From positions 1-28,431 of the forward strand of contig JASHUR010000047.1 in the NCBI GenBank assembly GCA_030039895.1: a stretch of 28,431 nucleotides of DNA, written 5' to 3'. This document shows positions 25,829-28,431 of this stretch, piece after piece; positions within the stretch are counted from its first letter, which is position 1; each line of letters begins with the position of its first letter. The notes below the pieces were generated by a model. The model ran no database searches. It was not told the DNA's origin and worked only from the letters and a program-made list of their open reading frames with translations. Source of the DNA: Acidobacteriaceae bacterium. Its GTDB lineage: Bacteria; Acidobacteriota; Terriglobia; Terriglobales; Acidobacteriaceae. A program made the translations under genes and the position numbers.

Positions 25829-28431
25829 ATGAGAGCCCGCATCTTTTTGTGTACCACGCTGCTTATGCTATGTCATCAGCAGCTTTGGTCCCAGGCAGTA
25901 ACGAAGCAGTTTCCTCCTGCGTCCACTGCGGTTCCGGCAAACGCTGCGCAGCAGCAGACCTCCGGGCTGGAGCATGCCAGTTCATCGCAGACAGCAGCTG
26001 AAGACCTGCCCGACGCGCCAGTTCCTGAGAGCGCTCTGCCCGTCGCGCATGTGGTCCCTCAACCGCCGCAGGGCGTCCCGGTCCGGATCGAGGCCGAGAC
26101 ACAGACCTTCGCAAAAACCCCGAAGGGGAACATCTATACACTCTCCGGCCATATCGTCATCCACTACAAGGACTACGTTGTCTCTGCCGACCGGGCGACC
26201 TTTAACCAGACCACCTCCGACGTGGTCGCCGAGGGACATCTGCGCTTGGATGGCGGCCCAGATAATGCGCACCTTCTGGCTTCGCACGGGACCATGAATC
26301 TGAACGCGCACACCGCGCACCTGTTCGACGTGACTGGGACGCTGGGCCAGGGACAAACAGCCGAGGTCAAAACAGTCACCAATTACCTTCCCGGCCAGGG
26401 TGCGATCACGCAAAATCGAATGGTCCTTCGTTCCCCAAACCCCTTTGCGGTTTCCGCGAGGGAGCTGTTTCAGCTCGGGCCGCGCAGCTATCGCGTCGTC
26501 GACGGATCGATCACTTCCTGCCAGCTTCCGCACCCTGATTGGGTGCTGGTTGCCCATGACTTCTTTCTGGATAATGAAATCGCGCGCGGCAAAAACAGCC
26601 TGTTCGAGTTGCAGGGCCTGCCTGTGGTCCACAAGGTGCCGGTGTTCTATCTGCCGTATGTAACCCACGCGGTAAACAGCAATTCGCGCCAAAGCGGGTT
26701 TGAGATTCCCATCATCGGAAACGACACCACAAAAGGACTGATCCTCGGCGAGGACGTTTACTTCGTGCTGGGGCGCAGCGCGGACCTCATGGTCGGCGCC
26801 CAATACTTCTCCAAGCGCGGCTTCGCGCCCACGGCTATGTTCCGCTACCGGGGCCGTGGACTCGACTTTGCGAATTTCGGGTTCAATAGCCTGCTTGACC
26901 GGCTGCCCGGAACCGAAAACCAGGGCGGCGCGGACATTCTGTTTGACGGGCGGCGCGACTTCACGCCGGAAGCACGCATCGTGTCGGACATTGAGTACCT
27001 GAGTTCCTATGTCTACCGGCAGGAGTTCGAGGATAATTACGCGGTCGCCATCAACTCTGAAGTGAAGTCGCAGGCCTTCATTGCACATTCCCACCGTGGA
27101 CTGGCTGAGAGCATGACCTTCAACCGTTATCAGAGCTTTGAGAGCAGTTCCGGATCCACAACTGGAGAGCAGGAGATCAGGATCCTGCATATTCCTACCA
27201 TTCAGTTCGATGGCGTGGACCAGTACCTCGTCGGCTCGCCTCTCATGTGGGGCTTCAACGCCAGCGGAGACGCACTCTCCCGCACTGAACCGGGCTTCCA
27301 GACATCGCGCTATGTGCCGCGCTTCGATCTTCACCCGCATATAGCGCTGCCAGTGCACCTGGATGGCTGGACACTGCGCCCGGTTGTTGGGGTACGCGAC
27401 ACGTTCTACGCCAAGAGCCAGAATCCCGGACCGCTGGGTGAGGTCCCCAGTGAGCGCGACGCTACGCTGAACCGCAAGGACTTTGAAGCCGGTGTGGATC
27501 TTCGCCCGCCCGCAATTGAGCGCGACTTCTCGCCTCCCTGGCTGGTGCATCTCCTCGGGTCTGAGGTCCGGCATACCATTGAACCCGACGTGCAATATCG
27601 TTACGTGGCAGGCATCGACAACTTCGACTCCGTCCTGCGCTTCGACTCTATCGACGTAGCCAGCGATACCAGCGAGCTCGACTACTCGCTGACGCAGCGG
27701 CTTTTTCTGCGGCATCTCCGTCTGCACCCCTGCAAGGGCGATGAAGCGCTGGGGCCGGACACAATGTGCGGCGGAAATACCGTGAACTGGCTGACCTGGC
27801 AAGTGGCCCAGAAATACTTCTTCGAACCAGATTTTGGTGGCGCGGTCACGCCTGGTACCCGCAACGTTCTGGATACGACGCTTGATCTGACCGGAGTGGC
27901 TTTTCTTGGACGCCCGCGCAATTATTCTCCAGTGATCTCGCGGCTGCACTGGCAAACTACCTCTGCGACCGATCTTGAGTGGGATGTCGATTATGACACC
28001 AAGCATGGACGCCTGGACGCAAGCAATCTCTTCACGTCGTACAAACACGGCGACTTCACCTTCACGCTTGGCGACGCGCACCTGCACACTTTACCCGGAG
28101 CAAAGCCGGCAAGTGTGACTTCATCGCTCCAGACCGGTACTGCTTCAACGCAACCAGAGGTCGATTTCAATCAGCTTCGCCTGGCGGTGGTTTATGGCAG
28201 CTCCGTCAAACGCGGCCTTAGCGTAGGCGCAAATACAGGGTACGATTTCACGCTGGATCGAACGCAATACCTCGGCGTGCAGACCAGTTATAACTGGAAC
28301 TGTTGCGGGTTGAGCTTTGAGGTGCGCCGGTACGCGCTTGGAACCGTACCCGAGCATACGACCTATCTCTACAACTTCACGCTCGCCAACGTAGGAACAG
28401 CAGGCAGCCTCTCCTGGGCAACACGCGTCTT
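25829..28431 (+). CDS. lptD: LPS-assembly protein LptD (OstA), 3' end outside window
   Basis: The frame is open from ATG 25829 to the right edge, 867 codons with no stop. Residues 1-21 are a signal peptide. A Pro/Gln-rich linker with LPDAPVP follows, then an OstA/LptA-like beta-jellyroll (about 85-235: EAETQTF, LSGHIVIHYKDYVVSADRA), then the LptD barrel. DGSITSCQLPHPDW with C231 matches the E. coli region around C173, VPVFYLPYV...RQSGFEIP matches the first barrel strands, and NWNCCGLSFEVRRY with C825-C826 matches the adjacent C724-C725 pair near the C-terminus. LptD with LptE inserts lipopolysaccharide into the outer leaflet of the outer membrane. No Cys equivalent to E. coli C31 is present, and an extra pair, C635 and C647, lies in a barrel loop. 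The ATG has no ribosome site; TTG 25817 is an alternative start. Probably only a short C-terminal piece is missing. Confidence 0.92.
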   Translation, partial: MRARIFLCTTLLMLCHQQLWSQAVTKQFPPASTAVPANAAQQQTSGLEHASSSQTAAEDLPDAPVPESALPVAHVVPQPPQGVPVRIEAETQTFAKTPKGNIYTLSGHIVIHYKDYVVSADRATFNQTTSDVVAEGHLRLDGGPDNAHLLASHGTMNLNAHTAHLFDVTGTLGQGQTAEVKTVTNYLPGQGAITQNRMVLRSPNPFAVSARELFQLGPRSYRVVDGSITSCQLPHPDWVLVAHDFFLDNEIARGKNSLFELQGLPVVHKVPVFYLPYVTHAVNSNSRQSGFEIPIIGNDTTKGLILGEDVYFVLGRSADLMVGAQYFSKRGFAPTAMFRYRGRGLDFANFGFNSLLDRLPGTENQGGADILFDGRRDFTPEARIVSDIEYLSSYVYRQEFEDNYAVAINSEVKSQAFIAHSHRGLAESMTFNRYQSFESSSGSTTGEQEIRILHIPTIQFDGVDQYLVGSPLMWGFNASGDALSRTEPGFQTSRYVPRFDLHPHIALPVHLDGWTLRPVVGVRDTFYAKSQNPGPLGEVPSERDATLNRKDFEAGVDLRPPAIERDFSPPWLVHLLGSEVRHTIEPDVQYRYVAGIDNFDSVLRFDSIDVASDTSELDYSLTQRLFLRHLRLHPCKGDEALGPDTMCGGNTVNWLTWQVAQKYFFEPDFGGAVTPGTRNVLDTTLDLTGVAFLGRPRNYSPVISRLHWQTTSATDLEWDVDYDTKHGRLDASNLFTSYKHGDFTFTLGDAHLHTLPGAKPASVTSSLQTGTASTQPEVDFNQLRLAVVYGSSVKRGLSVGANTGYDFTLDRTQYLGVQTSYNWNCCGLSFEVRRYALGTVPEHTTYLYNFTLANVGTAGSLSWATRV

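Noticed and set aside
25575..25832. Small plus-strand gene in the RDD/lptD spacer
   Set aside because: No ribosome site, Cys/Arg-rich composition typical of random frame, and it spans the region where both promoters must lie.
25982..28087. 701-codon open frame on the minus strand opposite lptD
   Set aside because: It lies wholly antisense to a frame with clear LptD homology, has no recognisable domain, and long antisense frames are common in GC-rich genes.

Overview
The window reads as chromosomal core genome of a high-GC Gram-negative bacterium, most likely an Acidobacteriota of the Terriglobia type. The Gram-negative call rests on an LptD-like lipopolysaccharide assembly protein, exported proteins with signal peptides and a periplasmic gamma-glutamyltransferase. 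The phylum call is an inference from the style of the gene set: paired MacB-type permeases without an attached ATPase, several lineage-specific hypotheticals, and an LPDAP box after the signal peptide of the LptD-like protein. I see no rRNA, tRNA, CRISPR array, insertion sequence, integrase or phage gene.

Left part (1-11.0 kb): the tail of a polytopic membrane protein, a 367-base non-coding leader, an EF-G paralogue of the EF-G2 type that ends 5 bases from a convergent histidine kinase, a metallophosphoesterase, a minus-strand pair (secreted hypothetical followed by an FmdE zinc-ribbon protein), then a plus-strand run of PfkB sugar kinase, DUF2252 protein and ABC-F ATPase.

Middle (11.0-19.6 kb): a TMEM175-type channel diverges from phosphoenolpyruvate carboxylase (ppc). 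Next comes a basic protein with a ribbon-helix-helix-like C-terminal segment. A minus-strand cluster follows (EntS-like MFS exporter, membrane-anchored hypothetical, DinB/DUF1572 protein), and it diverges from a second MFS transporter.

Right part (19.6-28.4 kb): a minus-strand block, RDD membrane protein, two tandem MacB-type permeases and gamma-glutamyltransferase (ggt), all facing the same way. Divergent from it is a long open frame running off the right edge that encodes the signal peptide, OstA/LptA-like domain and most of the barrel of an LptD-like protein.

Functionally this is a mix of translation (EF-G2, ABC-F), central carbon metabolism (ppc, sugar kinase), envelope biogenesis and transport (lptD, permeases, MFS, ggt) and signalling. 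No clearly new multi-gene system is demonstrable from sequence alone. The most interesting items are the cysteine pattern and upstream mini-ORF of lptD, the ATPase-less permease pair with a periplasmic CxxC, the structured EF-G2 leader, and the RHH-like lineage-specific protein.
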